The notes: generated from the letters alone by a model not told the origin. A stretch of 64,000 bases of DNA from Pseudomonas khavaziana (GCF_019145205.1 NZ_JAHSTT010000017.1:1-64000), one strand, 5' to 3'; shown: positions 42,626-52,287, numbered from the stretch's first letter. A program made the numbers and translations.

Positions 42626-43531
42626 ATGTTCGAGCTCCGGGTGTTGGACGGTTTGCATCAAGGGGCTGCGCTGCCATTGTTTGGCGAGCGATGGAGCCTT
42701 GGCGCCCACGCGGATGCTGATCTTTTGCTGGATGATCCTGGTATAGCCGAACATCACGCGCGTCTGCTGTTGGCCGAAGGCCGGTGGTCGGTGCAGGCCG
42801 AAGCTGGGCTGCTGAAAGGCAGCGATGGGCAACTGTTGGCGCAGATCGGGGATCTGGCGCTCAACACTGCGTTTGTAATTGGTAGTGTCCGCTTGTGTGT
42901 CAGCCAGGCCGATCAGCCCTGGCTGCAAGCTCCGGCACCCAAGCAGGACAGGCAGGTAGCGGAGCCTGAGTCCCAGACCCCGTTGCCATTGACCCTATCG
43001 TCCATTTCGTCGACGCAGCAAAAAGGCTTGGTCAGCCTGCTTCTGTTATGCGCCGTGATCATCATGGCGGCCGGTATTATCTTCAGTGGCGAGCGCGAGG
43101 CTCAGGCATCGCTGATGCCGGGAGTGATTCAGAAACCAGGGTTGGACTCGCCCTCCGAGGTGCGCCAGCAGCTAATGAAGATGCTCACCGAGCGTGAGCT
43201 GCTCCAGCGTGTCAACTTGCAGATTGTCAATGACCAGATAGCCCTCAATGGTGTCGTTTCCCAGGAAGAAGTCGAACTGATCGCGCGCATGCTCGACCGT
43301 TTTGCCGAGCAGTTCGATACCGTCGTGCCGGTGATCAGTCGCGTGCGGGTCCGCGACGGCACGTTGCCGTTCAAGATCTTGCAGATTGTCGGTGGCCCGA
43401 ACGGCCATGTGGTACTGGAAGAGGGAACCCGGCTGTTTGTGGGCGATGAAGTGGATGGCCTGCGCCTGGTATTAATCGACAACAGCAAAGTGGTGTTCGA
43501 CGGCGAGCAACGTTATGAGGTGGGCTGGTGA
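42626..43531 (+). CDS. hrpQ: HrpQ, inner-membrane ring protein (SctD)
   Basis: A 301-residue YscD-type protein. The N-terminal cytoplasmic FHA-like domain (about 1-95) includes LRVLDGLHQGAALPL. One transmembrane helix (about 133-150, LVSLLLLCAVIIMAAGIIF) is followed by a periplasmic domain with BON-like features. It forms the outer layer of the inner-membrane ring with HrcJ. Overlaps hrcN by 4 nt. Confidence 0.88.
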   Translation: MFELRVLDGLHQGAALPLFGERWSLGAHADADLLLDDPGIAEHHARLLLAEGRWSVQAEAGLLKGSDGQLLAQIGDLALNTAFVIGSVRLCVSQADQPWLQAPAPKQDRQVAEPESQTPLPLTLSSISSTQQKGLVSLLLLCAVIIMAAGIIFSGEREAQASLMPGVIQKPGLDSPSEVRQQLMKMLTERELLQRVNLQIVNDQIALNGVVSQEEVELIARMLDRFAEQFDTVVPVISRVRVRDGTLPFKILQIVGGPNGHVVLEEGTRLFVGDEVDGLRLVLIDNSKVVFDGEQRYEVGW

Positions 43532-44886
43532 ACGGGGCGTTGCAGGAGCGCCTGGAGGCTTGGCAATTGAACCAATCCCAGGCGCTGAGCAGCTTCGCCC
43601 CGGTCACGATGCGCGGACGCATCCAGCGCGTGAATGGCATGCTGCTGCAATGCCGATTGCCGCAGGCCCGTATCGGTGATCTGTGCCAGGTCGAGAAAAC
43701 ACCAGGTGACTACATGCTGGCCGAGATTATCGGGTTCGATCAGCGCGATGCGGTGCTCAGTGCCCTGGGCAATCTGGAAGGCGTGCGCGTAGGTGCCAGC
43801 GTTGAGCGGCTGGGGGTGCCACACCAGGTACGGGTCGGTGATGAGTTGTTGGGACAGGTGCTGGATGGTTTTGGTCGCCCGATTGCGGGGGATGGTGCCG
43901 GCGCGTTCGTTGAAGCGGACGTACCCGATGCGACCCCGGTGTTGTGCGAGGCGCCCCTGCCTACGGAACGGCCGCGGATCAACCGCGCACTGGCCACTGG
44001 CGTGCGCTCGATTGATGGGCTGATGACGCTGGGGGAGGGCCAGCGTGTCGGGCTGTTCGCCGGTGCCGGTTGCGGCAAGACCACCTTGTTGGCCGAGATC
44101 GCCCGTAACGTGGAATGCGATGTGATCGTGTTCGGTCTGATTGGTGAGCGGGGCCGGGAATTGCGCGAGTTTCTCGATCACGAGCTGGATGAACAGTTGC
44201 GGGCCAAGGCGGTGTTGGTATGCGCAACCTCTGACCGTTCAAGCATGGAGCGCGCGCGTGCCGCGTTCACGGCAACCGCGCTGGCCGAGGGTTTCCGGCG
44301 CAAGGGTCAGCGGGTGTTGTTGCTGATCGACTCCCTGACCCGCTTCGCCAGGGCGCAACGCGAAATCGGCCTGGCTGCCGGTGAACCCTTGGGGCGCGGT
44401 GGTTTGCCGCCGTCGGTCTACAGCTTGTTGCCGCGGTTGGTGGAGCGCGCCGGGTTGACCCGCGAAGGTGTGATCACGGCTATTTACACGGTGCTGATCG
44501 AACAGGACTCCATGAACGATCCCGTGGCGGATGAAGTTCGCTCGCTGCTCGATGGTCATATCGTCCTGTCACGCAAGTTGGCCGAGCGCGGCCACTACCC
44601 GGCGGTCGACGTTCTGGCCAGTCTTTCGCGGATTCTAAGCAATGTCGCTGATCCCGCGGATATCCGAGCCGGTACGGCGTTGCGGCGCCTGCTGTCGGCC
44701 TACCAGCAGATCGAGCTGATGCTCAAGTTGGGAGAGTATCAGTCTGGCAACGATGCGCTCACCGACCTGGCAGTCGATAGCCGGCAGGCAGTGGACGGGT
44801 TTCTGCGCCAGGACTTGCGAGAACCTTCACCGCTAGCCGTCACCATGGACCAACTGACTAAGCTGACTGCCCATGTCCCATTCTGA
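43528..44886 (+). CDS. hrcN: HrcN, type III secretion ATPase (SctN)
   Basis: A 452-residue FliI/YscN-type hexameric ATPase that unfolds and releases export substrates from chaperones. Walker A is FAGAGCGKTTL (about residue 178); ERGREL and LLIDSLTRFARAQREIGLA are visible. The GTG/ATG usage gives a start at 43528 overlapping hrpQ. Length and order match hrc clusters. Confidence 0.96.
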   Translation: MNGALQERLEAWQLNQSQALSSFAPVTMRGRIQRVNGMLLQCRLPQARIGDLCQVEKTPGDYMLAEIIGFDQRDAVLSALGNLEGVRVGASVERLGVPHQVRVGDELLGQVLDGFGRPIAGDGAGAFVEADVPDATPVLCEAPLPTERPRINRALATGVRSIDGLMTLGEGQRVGLFAGAGCGKTTLLAEIARNVECDVIVFGLIGERGRELREFLDHELDEQLRAKAVLVCATSDRSSMERARAAFTATALAEGFRRKGQRVLLLIDSLTRFARAQREIGLAAGEPLGRGGLPPSVYSLLPRLVERAGLTREGVITAIYTVLIEQDSMNDPVADEVRSLLDGHIVLSRKLAERGHYPAVDVLASLSRILSNVADPADIRAGTALRRLLSAYQQIELMLKLGEYQSGNDALTDLAVDSRQAVDGFLRQDLREPSPLAVTMDQLTKLTAHVPF

Positions 44887-45301
44887 AGTTATATCGGGTG
44901 AAATTGATACCTTGCGGCGTCTGCGCCGCCATCGTGCCGATCGCGCGGAGCGTGCGCTGCGCGAAGCAAAACGGACTCAGCAAGCGCTGGTCGCGCACAT
45001 CCGCGAAATGCAGGAGGCGCTCGAGCGGACTCGCCAGGAAGAGGTCCGGCAATGTGCGCAACTATTGAGCGAGTACCAGGGGCAGGTGGTGACGTTCAAG
45101 GCGCTGAAGAACTGGAGCGCCAAGGAGCAGGAATTGTCGGCGGGCACGCAGCGCGAAGAACACCAATTGCTACGGCTGCAAGGGCAGCAGCAAGCGCAAG
45201 TGGTGCAGGTCGACCAGGCGCAAAAGCAGGTCACCTTATGCTTGCGCCAAGTGGAAAAAATTCAAGAGCTGTCTGATTTACTGCGGCAGGAGCCGATATG
45301 A
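44873..45301 (+). CDS. hrpO: HrpO, ATPase stalk protein (SctO)
   Basis: A 142-residue, almost wholly coiled-coil protein rich in Arg, Gln and Glu (RRHRADRAERALREAKRTQQ). YscO/FliJ-type proteins connect the ATPase to HrcV and cycle chaperones. Overlaps hrcN by 14 nt and hrpP by 4 nt. Confidence 0.85.
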   Translation: MSHSEVISGEIDTLRRLRRHRADRAERALREAKRTQQALVAHIREMQEALERTRQEEVRQCAQLLSEYQGQVVTFKALKNWSAKEQELSAGTQREEHQLLRLQGQQQAQVVQVDQAQKQVTLCLRQVEKIQELSDLLRQEPI

Positions 45302-45759
45302 AACAAGTTTCAGTGACTACACCTGAACGTCAGCGCCCGCGCGAGCCTCGTGATGAACGTGTCCCCGAGTTCACTGCCTTGGTGCCTTGGGAGCAACGGC
45401 GACTGTTTAGCCAGTTGTTTGACGATGACGGTCAGGGCGGGGGCGGATACGGAGCTTCTCTGAACGGGATCAAAGCGTCGGGCGATGTCGCCATGATCGA
45501 GGCGTTGACCGAGCAGTTGGCGCCGCGAATGCTCGTCGGTTCGCAGTGGCCATTGCTGGCGGTCTTTCACCTCGGACGCCTTGGGCGAATCAATGCCGAT
45601 ATTCGTCGAGAGCAAGGCAGCTGGAGCGTAGAGCTTGACGCGGAACAAGACGCTTCGGCGCGCTGGCTCAGTGGTGTACGCCAACAATGTGAGCGGCGGC
45701 TGGCTGCGAGCCTGGGTCAGCCCGTCAGTTTGCACTTGGCCAGTTCGGCGCAGGCATGA
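45298..45759 (+). CDS. hrpP: HrpP, needle-length/substrate-specificity switch (SctP)
   Basis: A 153-residue protein. The N-terminus is disordered and Pro/Arg/Glu-rich; the C-terminal half is a T3S4-like domain (WPLLAVFHLGRLGRINADI, QQCERRLAASLGQPVSLHL) that contacts HrcU and switches export from early to late substrates. Assigned by position between hrpO and hrcQ and by domain shape. Confidence 0.8.
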   Translation: MKQVSVTTPERQRPREPRDERVPEFTALVPWEQRRLFSQLFDDDGQGGGGYGASLNGIKASGDVAMIEALTEQLAPRMLVGSQWPLLAVFHLGRLGRINADIRREQGSWSVELDAEQDASARWLSGVRQQCERRLAASLGQPVSLHLASSAQA

Positions 45760-46769
45760 TGCTGCCACCTCTGATATTTCCTGCATTCAAGGCCGATATC
45801 GCGATCGCCCGGCAGCGGTTGGGACACGGGATGAGTATGCCGTTCGAGGTCGCCGGTTCAAGTGGCGAGTTGAAAATGGAGCCTGGTGCCGCCCCTGTGG
45901 GCGTCCAGCCGCTCTGTTTTGAAACCGCCTGCGGGGTGTTGGCCTTCAGTGAGCCGGGACCGCAGTTCAGTTTGATGGGGGAATGCCCGGTGACACTGGC
46001 GCAGGCCGGCAACGATCCGGATGCCTGGTTCTGGGCCTTGTTCCAGCATCATCTGAGCCCCCAGGTGCAGGCGCTGTTTGGTCATTTGCGTTTGCTGCCG
46101 GGCACCCGCCCCTTGAACTTTGGTTGCCGATTCTGCGTGACGCTCGGTGCGTCCCGTGTTGTCGGCTACCTGTGGCTATCTGTCGATAGCTTTCTGGCGT
46201 TATGCCAGGCGGGGCCTTGGCGTTCCATGGCCAAGCCAATGCCGACGCAGTTTCAACTGGCCATTGATGTGACGCTGGGGCGCCTGCAATTGCCCATGCA
46301 CCAGCTGCGCAGTGTGCGGGCCGGTGACGTGCTTGTGCTTGAACAGGCCTTTTTCAGTGCGTCGGGAACTGGTCACGTACAGGTTGGCAAACGGCGCCTG
46401 GTGGGCTGGATTGACGCCGAATCCGGGCCGATGCGCCTGACCCTTACTTCTTTCGAGGACATGCTTGTGGACGAGGATTTTGCAGCACAGCCCTACTCAG
46501 GGCATGAGGATGAGACGGCGGTTACGGATGTGTTCGGGCATGAACCCTTCGATGAATTGAGCATGGCGCTCAATGTGCGTTGCGGTACGTTGAATCTGAC
46601 GCTCGGCGAATTACGTAATCTTGCACCAGGCGCGGTGTTGGGTGTCTCCGGGTACGCCCCTGGCACAGCCGGACTCTATTACGGAGACCGCCCTCTCGGC
46701 CTGGGCCAGTTGGTTGAAGTGGACGGGCGGCTGGGGCTGCAGATGTCTCGCGTGATTTTTTCTCGATGA
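45756..46769 (+). CDS. hrcQ: HrcQ, cytoplasmic C-ring/sorting platform protein (SctQ)
   Basis: A 337-residue FliN/SpaO-type protein with the SPOA domain at the C-terminus (SMALNVRCGTLNLTLGELRN). In P. syringae the same protein is split into hrcQa and hrcQb; here it is one uninterrupted ORF. An internal start producing a short C-terminal form, as in other SctQ genes, is possible but not shown. Overlaps hrpP and hrcR by 4 nt each. Confidence 0.88.
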   Translation: MMLPPLIFPAFKADIAIARQRLGHGMSMPFEVAGSSGELKMEPGAAPVGVQPLCFETACGVLAFSEPGPQFSLMGECPVTLAQAGNDPDAWFWALFQHHLSPQVQALFGHLRLLPGTRPLNFGCRFCVTLGASRVVGYLWLSVDSFLALCQAGPWRSMAKPMPTQFQLAIDVTLGRLQLPMHQLRSVRAGDVLVLEQAFFSASGTGHVQVGKRRLVGWIDAESGPMRLTLTSFEDMLVDEDFAAQPYSGHEDETAVTDVFGHEPFDELSMALNVRCGTLNLTLGELRNLAPGAVLGVSGYAPGTAGLYYGDRPLGLGQLVEVDGRLGLQMSRVIFSR

Positions 46770-47422
46770 CTAGTTTCCAGGGAATAGATCCGGTCGTCCT
46801 GGCAATATTTCTCGGGGCGTTGTCGTTGATGCCCATGTTGTTGGTCGTCTGCACCGCGTTCCTGAAGATCGTGATTGTGTTGATGATCACCCGCAACGCC
46901 ATCGGTGTGCAGCAGGTGCCTCCGGGGATGGCGATCAACGGCATTGCGCTGGCGGCCACCCTGTTCATCATGGCGCCTGTGGGTTACGAGATGGCCGAGA
47001 TCGTCAAGGTTTCGCCCCTGGACCTGACCAGCGTGAGCGCCCTTCAACAGACGGGGACGGAGGCGATCAAACCGTTGCGCACGTTCATGTTGCGCAATAT
47101 TGACCCGGATATTCTGACCCACCTGCTGGAGAACTCCGCACGCATGTGGCCGGCGCAGATGGCGCAGGAAGTCCAGCGTGAGGACCTGATCCTGCTGGTG
47201 CCGGCCTTTGTACTGTCACAGTTGCAGGCGGGGTTTGAAATTGGCTTTCTGATCTATATCCCTTTTATCGTGATTGACCTGATCGTCTCCAATCTCCTGC
47301 TCGCGCTGGGTATGCAAATGGTGTCGCCGATGACCATTTCCCTGCCGCTCAAATTGCTCTTGTTCGTGATGGTTTCCGGGTGGTCGCGATTGCTCGACAG
47401 CCTGTTCCTTTCCTATCTCTGA
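46766..47422 (+). CDS. hrcR: HrcR, export gate component (SctR)
   Basis: A 218-residue FliP/YscR family membrane protein with four hydrophobic segments and the conserved NAIGVQQVPPGMAINGIAL and IGFLIYIPFIVIDLI stretches. It is part of the R-S-T export gate in the inner membrane. Confidence 0.95.
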   Translation: MTSFQGIDPVVLAIFLGALSLMPMLLVVCTAFLKIVIVLMITRNAIGVQQVPPGMAINGIALAATLFIMAPVGYEMAEIVKVSPLDLTSVSALQQTGTEAIKPLRTFMLRNIDPDILTHLLENSARMWPAQMAQEVQREDLILLVPAFVLSQLQAGFEIGFLIYIPFIVIDLIVSNLLLALGMQMVSPMTISLPLKLLLFVMVSGWSRLLDSLFLSYL

Positions 47423-47429
47423 GTGGCTT

Positions 47430-47693
47430 ATGGAACCGATCGTACTGTTCAAGCAGGGCATGCTGCTGGTGGTTATGTTGACGGCGCCGCCGCTGATTGT
47501 GGCGGTGGTGGTAGGGGTCATGACATCCCTGGTCCAGGCGCTGATGCAAGTGCAGGACCAGACGCTGCCTTTCGGTATCAAGCTGGTGGCAGTGGGTATC
47601 ACTTTGATCATGACGGGTCGCTGGATCGGTGTGGAATTGGTCCAGTTGATGAACGTGACCTTCGACATGATCGGTCGCTCGGCCCTGCACTGA
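47430..47693 (+). CDS. hrcS: HrcS, export gate component (SctS)
   Basis: An 87-residue FliQ/YscS family protein, two transmembrane hairpin helices (FKQGMLLVVMLTAPPLIVAV; FGIKLVAVGITLIMTGRW). It assembles with HrcR and HrcT. Seven nt after hrcR. Confidence 0.94.
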   Translation: MEPIVLFKQGMLLVVMLTAPPLIVAVVVGVMTSLVQALMQVQDQTLPFGIKLVAVGITLIMTGRWIGVELVQLMNVTFDMIGRSALH

Positions 47694-47703
47694 GGTTTCG
47701 CCT

Positions 47704-48492
47704 GTGCTGCTTTATCTTGAGTATTTGCCCAGCTTGCTGGTCGCCATGGCGCGTATCTACCCCTGTGCCTTTCTCGTGGCGGCATTCTGTTTCCAACATA
47801 TACGAGGCATGCCCCGGCACACCATCGTGATGGTCATGGCACTGCTGCCGGCGCCGGCTGTTCATGCGATGCTGGAGGGCCAGGAACTCTCTGCGCTGCT
47901 GCTTGGTGGGCTGGTTCTGAAAGAGCTGGCCTTGGGGATTTTGCTCGGCGTATTGCTGTCGATGCCGTTTTGGATGTTCGAGTCGGTTGGTGCGCTGTTG
48001 GATAACCAGCGTGGCGCCTTGGCCGGCGGCCAGCTCAACCCCTCGTTGGGGCCGGATGCAACGCCGGTCGGGCACTTGTTCAAGCAACTGGCGATCTTTC
48101 TGTTGATGGCCAGCCTGGGGCTGGGAGCGTTGACCCAAGTGATCTGGGACAGCTACCTGGTGTGGCCACCGACGGTGTGGTTTCCGCTGCCCGCTGCCGA
48201 GGGGTTCAGTACATTTGTCGACCTGCTCGGGGACACCTTTACGCACATGGTGCTCTATGCCGCCCCCTTCGTTGCGGTACTGCTGTTGTTGGAATTCGGC
48301 ATTGCGCTGCTTGGGGTCTACAGTCAGCAATTACAGGTGAGTACGTTGGCGCCGCCCCTCAAGTGCCTGGCGGGTATTGGTATCCTGTTGCTGTATTTTG
48401 CGTTGTTACAGGACCTGATCGTCGGGCGCATGGGCTCGCTCACCGACCTCAAGCACTCCCTGGGAGTAATGTTCAAGGTCTCGGTACCATGA
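47704..48492 (+). CDS. hrcT: HrcT, export gate component (SctT)
   Basis: A 262-residue FliR/YscT family membrane protein with the typical ALLDNQRGALAGGQLNP loop and several hydrophobic helices. Completes the R-S-T gate. Overlaps hrcU by 4 nt (ATGA). Confidence 0.94.
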   Translation: MLLYLEYLPSLLVAMARIYPCAFLVAAFCFQHIRGMPRHTIVMVMALLPAPAVHAMLEGQELSALLLGGLVLKELALGILLGVLLSMPFWMFESVGALLDNQRGALAGGQLNPSLGPDATPVGHLFKQLAIFLLMASLGLGALTQVIWDSYLVWPPTVWFPLPAAEGFSTFVDLLGDTFTHMVLYAAPFVAVLLLLEFGIALLGVYSQQLQVSTLAPPLKCLAGIGILLLYFALLQDLIVGRMGSLTDLKHSLGVMFKVSVP

Positions 48493-49586
48493 GTGATTCA
48501 GGGGAAAAAAAGCACCCCGCGTCAGCCAAGAAACTGCGTGATCAGCGTAAGAAAGGGCAGGTCGCCCAAAGTCAGGATGTGGGTAAGCTGCTGGTGCTGA
48601 CGGCCATCACTGAGATCGCCTTGTTCACCGCCGAGACCAGCCTGCAACGTTTTCAGCAGTTGATGTTGCTGCCGATTTCACGCTCGACCCTGCCTTTCCC
48701 GCAGGCGCTGGAAGAAGTGATGGTTGAAGGCGTGATGATGTTTTTTTCATTCGCGCTGCTGATGGCCGGGGTGGCGATTATTACGAAGCTGGTCAGCAGT
48801 TGGATGCAGTTTGGGATCCTGTTCGCCCCGGACACCCTGAAGCTCGATTTCAACCGTCTCAATCCGCTCAATCAACTCAAGCAAATGTTCTCTGTACAGT
48901 CACTGATGAACCTGTTGATGAGTGTGATCAAGGCGACGCTCCTGGGCCTGATCCTGTACGTGGTGATCTGGCCTTCACTGGGAGTATTGATCAACCTGGC
49001 CACCAGCGACCTGCAAAGCTATATCCTGGCGTTGATCGCTTTATTCCGCCATTTGCTGCATGCCTGCCTGGGGTTATTGCTGGTGCTGGCACTTATTGAC
49101 CTGACCATGCAGAAGTACTTCTTTGCCAAGCGCATGCGCATGACTCAAGTGGAAGTCGTCAAAGAGTACAAGGATATGGAAGGCGACCCGCATGTGAAGG
49201 GACAACGCCGCGCCTTGGCACAGCAATTGGCCCAGGAGGAGCCGAAGGTCAAGCTGCCCAAGCTGGAGGAGTCCGACATGCTGGTGGTCAACCCGACGCA
49301 CTTTGCCGTGGCTTTGTATTACCGTGCCGGCGAAACGCCGTTGCCTTTGTTGGTGGAGAAAGGGACCGATGATAACGCCCGTGCGTTGATCGCCCGGGCC
49401 AAGAGGGCGGATGTTCCCGTGATCCAGTGCGTCTGGCTGGCGCGTACGCTGTATACGAAGAAGCTGGGGGCGAATATTCCTCGCGAAACCTTGCAAGCCG
49501 TGGCGTTGATCTACCGTACCTTGCGCGAGCTTGATGATGAAGCCAAGCGTGAGACCCTGGAGTTGCCAGAGCTTGATCTACGTTGA
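48489..49586 (+). CDS. hrcU: HrcU, export apparatus switch protein (SctU)
   Basis: A 365-residue FlhB/YscU family protein with four transmembrane segments and a C-terminal cytoplasmic domain carrying the autocleavage motif Asn-Pro-Thr-His (Asn268-His271, in LVVNPTHFAVALYY). The N-terminus (SGEKKHPASAKKLRDQRKKG) is the usual basic start. Last gene of the operon: its TGA is followed immediately by the stop of the convergent hrpV, with no terminator. Confidence 0.95.
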   Translation: MSDSGEKKHPASAKKLRDQRKKGQVAQSQDVGKLLVLTAITEIALFTAETSLQRFQQLMLLPISRSTLPFPQALEEVMVEGVMMFFSFALLMAGVAIITKLVSSWMQFGILFAPDTLKLDFNRLNPLNQLKQMFSVQSLMNLLMSVIKATLLGLILYVVIWPSLGVLINLATSDLQSYILALIALFRHLLHACLGLLLVLALIDLTMQKYFFAKRMRMTQVEVVKEYKDMEGDPHVKGQRRALAQQLAQEEPKVKLPKLEESDMLVVNPTHFAVALYYRAGETPLPLLVEKGTDDNARALIARAKRADVPVIQCVWLARTLYTKKLGANIPRETLQAVALIYRTLRELDDEAKRETLELPELDLR

Positions 49587-49952
49587 CTAGCGCGGGGTGC
49601 GTGCATCCAGGGTTACAAGGCTGGCCAGCGACAACATTCGGCTGAGGATCCTGTCGAACAGGGTGCGCTGCGGGGGCAGCGCATGCCAGATCACCAGGGC
49701 GTCCTGCGCGTCGATGTAGATGAAGCAACCATCGAATGTCACGGCTTGCTCGAAACGACGCTCCAGCACCTGCTGTAATTGTAACGGTCGCAATGTTTCG
49801 CGTGTCACGTGCAGGGCCAGTCCTTGGCAGGCTCCGGCCTGCATGCCACTGACTGTCACGCCTGGAGCGAGTGTCAGGTGAGCGGCAGAGCCGCCCACCA
49901 GGCTGTCGAGGAAGACCTGGCGCTGATCGTCCGGCATTCCTTGAGCGCTCAT
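49587..49952 (-). CDS. hrpV: HrpV-like negative regulator
   Basis: A 121-residue protein in the hrpV position, after hrpT at the end of the hrcC operon. In P. syringae HrpV binds and inhibits HrpS, and is itself titrated by HrpG. The start is ATG at 49952, overlapping hrpT by 4 nt; the frame stays open upstream within hrpT. Sequence similarity is hard to judge by eye, so position carries most weight. Confidence 0.75.
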   Translation of the reverse strand: MSAQGMPDDQRQVFLDSLVGGSAAHLTLAPGVTVSGMQAGACQGLALHVTRETLRPLQLQQVLERRFEQAVTFDGCFIYIDAQDALVIWHALPPQRTLFDRILSRMLSLASLVTLDARTPR

Positions 49953-50152
49953 CGTTCCAGTGACACTGTCTGATAGTCCGCCCGTTCCCCCGCGGGGCCG
50001 GGTTCGACGCGCATTTGCGGCGGCCACCAGATCACCAGCTTATCCTCGGTCGATTGGGGGCGTGAGCAGGAGTCGCCCTTGCAGGTGGGCGTACAGCCGA
50101 CGACGAGCAGTGCCGCGCCGATCAGTGAGGCGTATAGCAAGCGGTGTTTCAT
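49949..50152 (-). CDS. hrpT: HrpT, outer-membrane lipoprotein (secretin pilotin-like)
   Basis: A 67-residue lipoprotein: a signal peptide, then VVGC with lipidated Cys20, and a Cys/Pro-rich mature part. HrpT lipoproteins help the HrcC secretin reach the outer membrane. Overlaps hrcC and hrpV by 4 nt each. Confidence 0.85.
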   Translation of the reverse strand: MKHRLLYASLIGAALLVVGCTPTCKGDSCSRPQSTEDKLVIWWPPQMRVEPGPAGERADYQTVSLER

Positions 50153-52287
50153 GGCTTAGCCTTCTGGGTTGGAGTGATCAGAGAGGGGCGGGGCACGCTG
50201 AGGTGTTCATCCTTCACCACCGGGCGCATGGCGATGAACACTTCTGCTTCTTCGCCTGGCTTGAGCCAGGCCCGTGGCCAGACACTGACGGCCAGGGTTT
50301 GTGCATTACTGCATTCCTTTTCGTCGATGCGCACATTGCGATTGAACTGGTTGCGCAGCACGACCACTGCCACGTTGTACTGCGAGCCGGTATACCACTG
50401 GCTGCGTTCGGTGTTCAGCGCCAGCAAGTTGCGAGTGCTGCATAGGGTGTTCAGCCCCAGGGGCATCGGCGCTGCCTTGAAGGCCTTGGGCACCTCACCG
50501 CTGACCAAGTGCGCCAGGGTGCTGATAATGTCACTGCGCTTGATCACCGGCTGGTGAGGGTCATAGCGCCTGACCAGTGGCGCGAGAGCGGCCTGCAATT
50601 CGACCTGGTCGGCTTGCGGCAGGTAGCGTGACGGGTCGGCCTGGTCGCCAATGACGCGGGGCGTGAGGATGAACAAGCGTTCACGTCGATTGTTCTGTCG
50701 TTCAGTCGAGGAAAACAGTGCCTTGCCTAATAGCGGGATATCACCCAGCAGCGGTACCTTGCTGAGTCTGTCCGTGCTTTCGGTGACATGGAAACCGCCG
50801 ACTACCAGTGAGCGTTTTTCCGCCATGATGGCCTGGGTGCTGACCTTGCCTCGGCGCACATCGAAGCTGTCGGGGGTGGGGTTGGCTTCTTCGAAGTTAC
50901 CGTCCTCGATATCTACCAGCAGCTGGATTTGGTGGCCTCCACGGCTAGTAATCACGCGTGGCACTACCTGGAAGCTGGTCCCTACGGTAATCGGTAGAAT
51001 CGTTGCGTTTTCCCTGCCGCGAGACAGGTATTGGGTTCGGTTGAAATCGATCACTGCTGGCTGGTTTTCCAGCGTCAGCACTGACGGATTGGACACCATG
51101 GTTGCCAGGCCCTTGGCCTCCAGTGCGCGTATGTCAGCCTCGAAGCGGTCACGGTTTCTAATGGTCAACTGAGTGTTGCCGGGAGCCACATCGGCTCCGC
51201 CACTGAAGCGACTGTTCTGAAAGCCCCACTTCACCCCGAATTCGCGTAGTTGCGTGCGCTCGATATCGAGGATGATCGCATCGATTTCGACCAGTTTACG
51301 CGCCACATCGAGTTGGGTAATTAGCTCTCGGTACATCGCCTGCCGTTCCGGCACGTCATAAATCAGGATGGCGTTATTGCGTAAGTCGGCTTCGACGCGG
51401 ATACGGGCTGGGCTGACGGGGGCCCGCGGGGTGATTGAGATGCCTGCATCGGGCGAGCCGTTCACCCCGTTTGTCGCGGACGACCCGAGCATTTGCCCCA
51501 ACAACGGGTTGTTCAGGCGTGGAGCCAGCGGGGTAACGAAAGGGGGCTGGGTGGTGGAACGTTGTGCCTGCGCCGAAGATGTCGAGGGTGAGCGCGGCTC
51601 CAGCAACCCGCGGAGCATGGTGGCTACACCAGGGATGATGATTTTTTCGTTACGGTATTCCATCTGGCGATCCGCCGCGCTGGCGAATTTGAGCGGATAG
51701 CTCAACACGCTCTGTTTTTCATCCGCGGAACGGCGCTGGCTGCTGAATCGCTTGATCTGTTCGATATAAACCTTGGGGCCGGAGACCAGCACGACACCGT
51801 CCTCCGGCAACTCGCCCCAGCCGAACCGACTGTCGAGCAGGCCTATGTCGGTGAGCGCCTGCTTGAGATCGGAAATGGTCTCGGACGAGACCTCCAGGCG
51901 CGCGGACTCTTGCTGGTCGAGGGTGCTGACATAGAGTGTGTTGTTGTACATGTACCATTGGAAACGGTGCTCGACCCCAAGCCGGTCGAGCAATGACTGC
52001 GGCGTATTGGCGCGTATCTTGCCATTGACGTTACCTTCGAGCAGACCCTCAACTTGAAGTTGCGTGCCAAATGTCTGGGCAAAATCCTCCAGCACTTCGC
52101 GTACGGGCTTATGCTGTGCTTCATAAGCGTAGGCAGTGTTTTTCCATTCGGGCGGAATGGCGGCCAATGTGTTGTCCAACGGCAGCAGCCATCCGGGTAG
52201 CATGATGAGCCAGCCCCAGGCGGCGCGACGTGTGGTAGTAGATAGGTGAGGGCGCAAGCATTTGTGCTTGTCGATTTTATCAGGCAT
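50149..52287 (-). CDS. hrcC: HrcC, outer-membrane secretin (SctC)
   Basis: A 712-residue secretin with an N-terminal signal region, N-domains (about 50-330) and the conserved C-terminal barrel (VEIDAIILDIERTQLREFGVKWG, in one recognisable core, then the VPLLGDIPLLGKALF motif). A ring of 12-15 copies forms the outer-membrane pore. The ATG at 52287 is chosen because the long upstream frame has no signal; an AGAGAC site precedes it. Confidence 0.94.
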   Translation of the reverse strand: MPDKIDKHKCLRPHLSTTTRRAAWGWLIMLPGWLLPLDNTLAAIPPEWKNTAYAYEAQHKPVREVLEDFAQTFGTQLQVEGLLEGNVNGKIRANTPQSLLDRLGVEHRFQWYMYNNTLYVSTLDQQESARLEVSSETISDLKQALTDIGLLDSRFGWGELPEDGVVLVSGPKVYIEQIKRFSSQRRSADEKQSVLSYPLKFASAADRQMEYRNEKIIIPGVATMLRGLLEPRSPSTSSAQAQRSTTQPPFVTPLAPRLNNPLLGQMLGSSATNGVNGSPDAGISITPRAPVSPARIRVEADLRNNAILIYDVPERQAMYRELITQLDVARKLVEIDAIILDIERTQLREFGVKWGFQNSRFSGGADVAPGNTQLTIRNRDRFEADIRALEAKGLATMVSNPSVLTLENQPAVIDFNRTQYLSRGRENATILPITVGTSFQVVPRVITSRGGHQIQLLVDIEDGNFEEANPTPDSFDVRRGKVSTQAIMAEKRSLVVGGFHVTESTDRLSKVPLLGDIPLLGKALFSSTERQNNRRERLFILTPRVIGDQADPSRYLPQADQVELQAALAPLVRRYDPHQPVIKRSDIISTLAHLVSGEVPKAFKAAPMPLGLNTLCSTRNLLALNTERSQWYTGSQYNVAVVVLRNQFNRNVRIDEKECSNAQTLAVSVWPRAWLKPGEEAEVFIAMRPVVKDEHLSVPRPSLITPTQKAKP

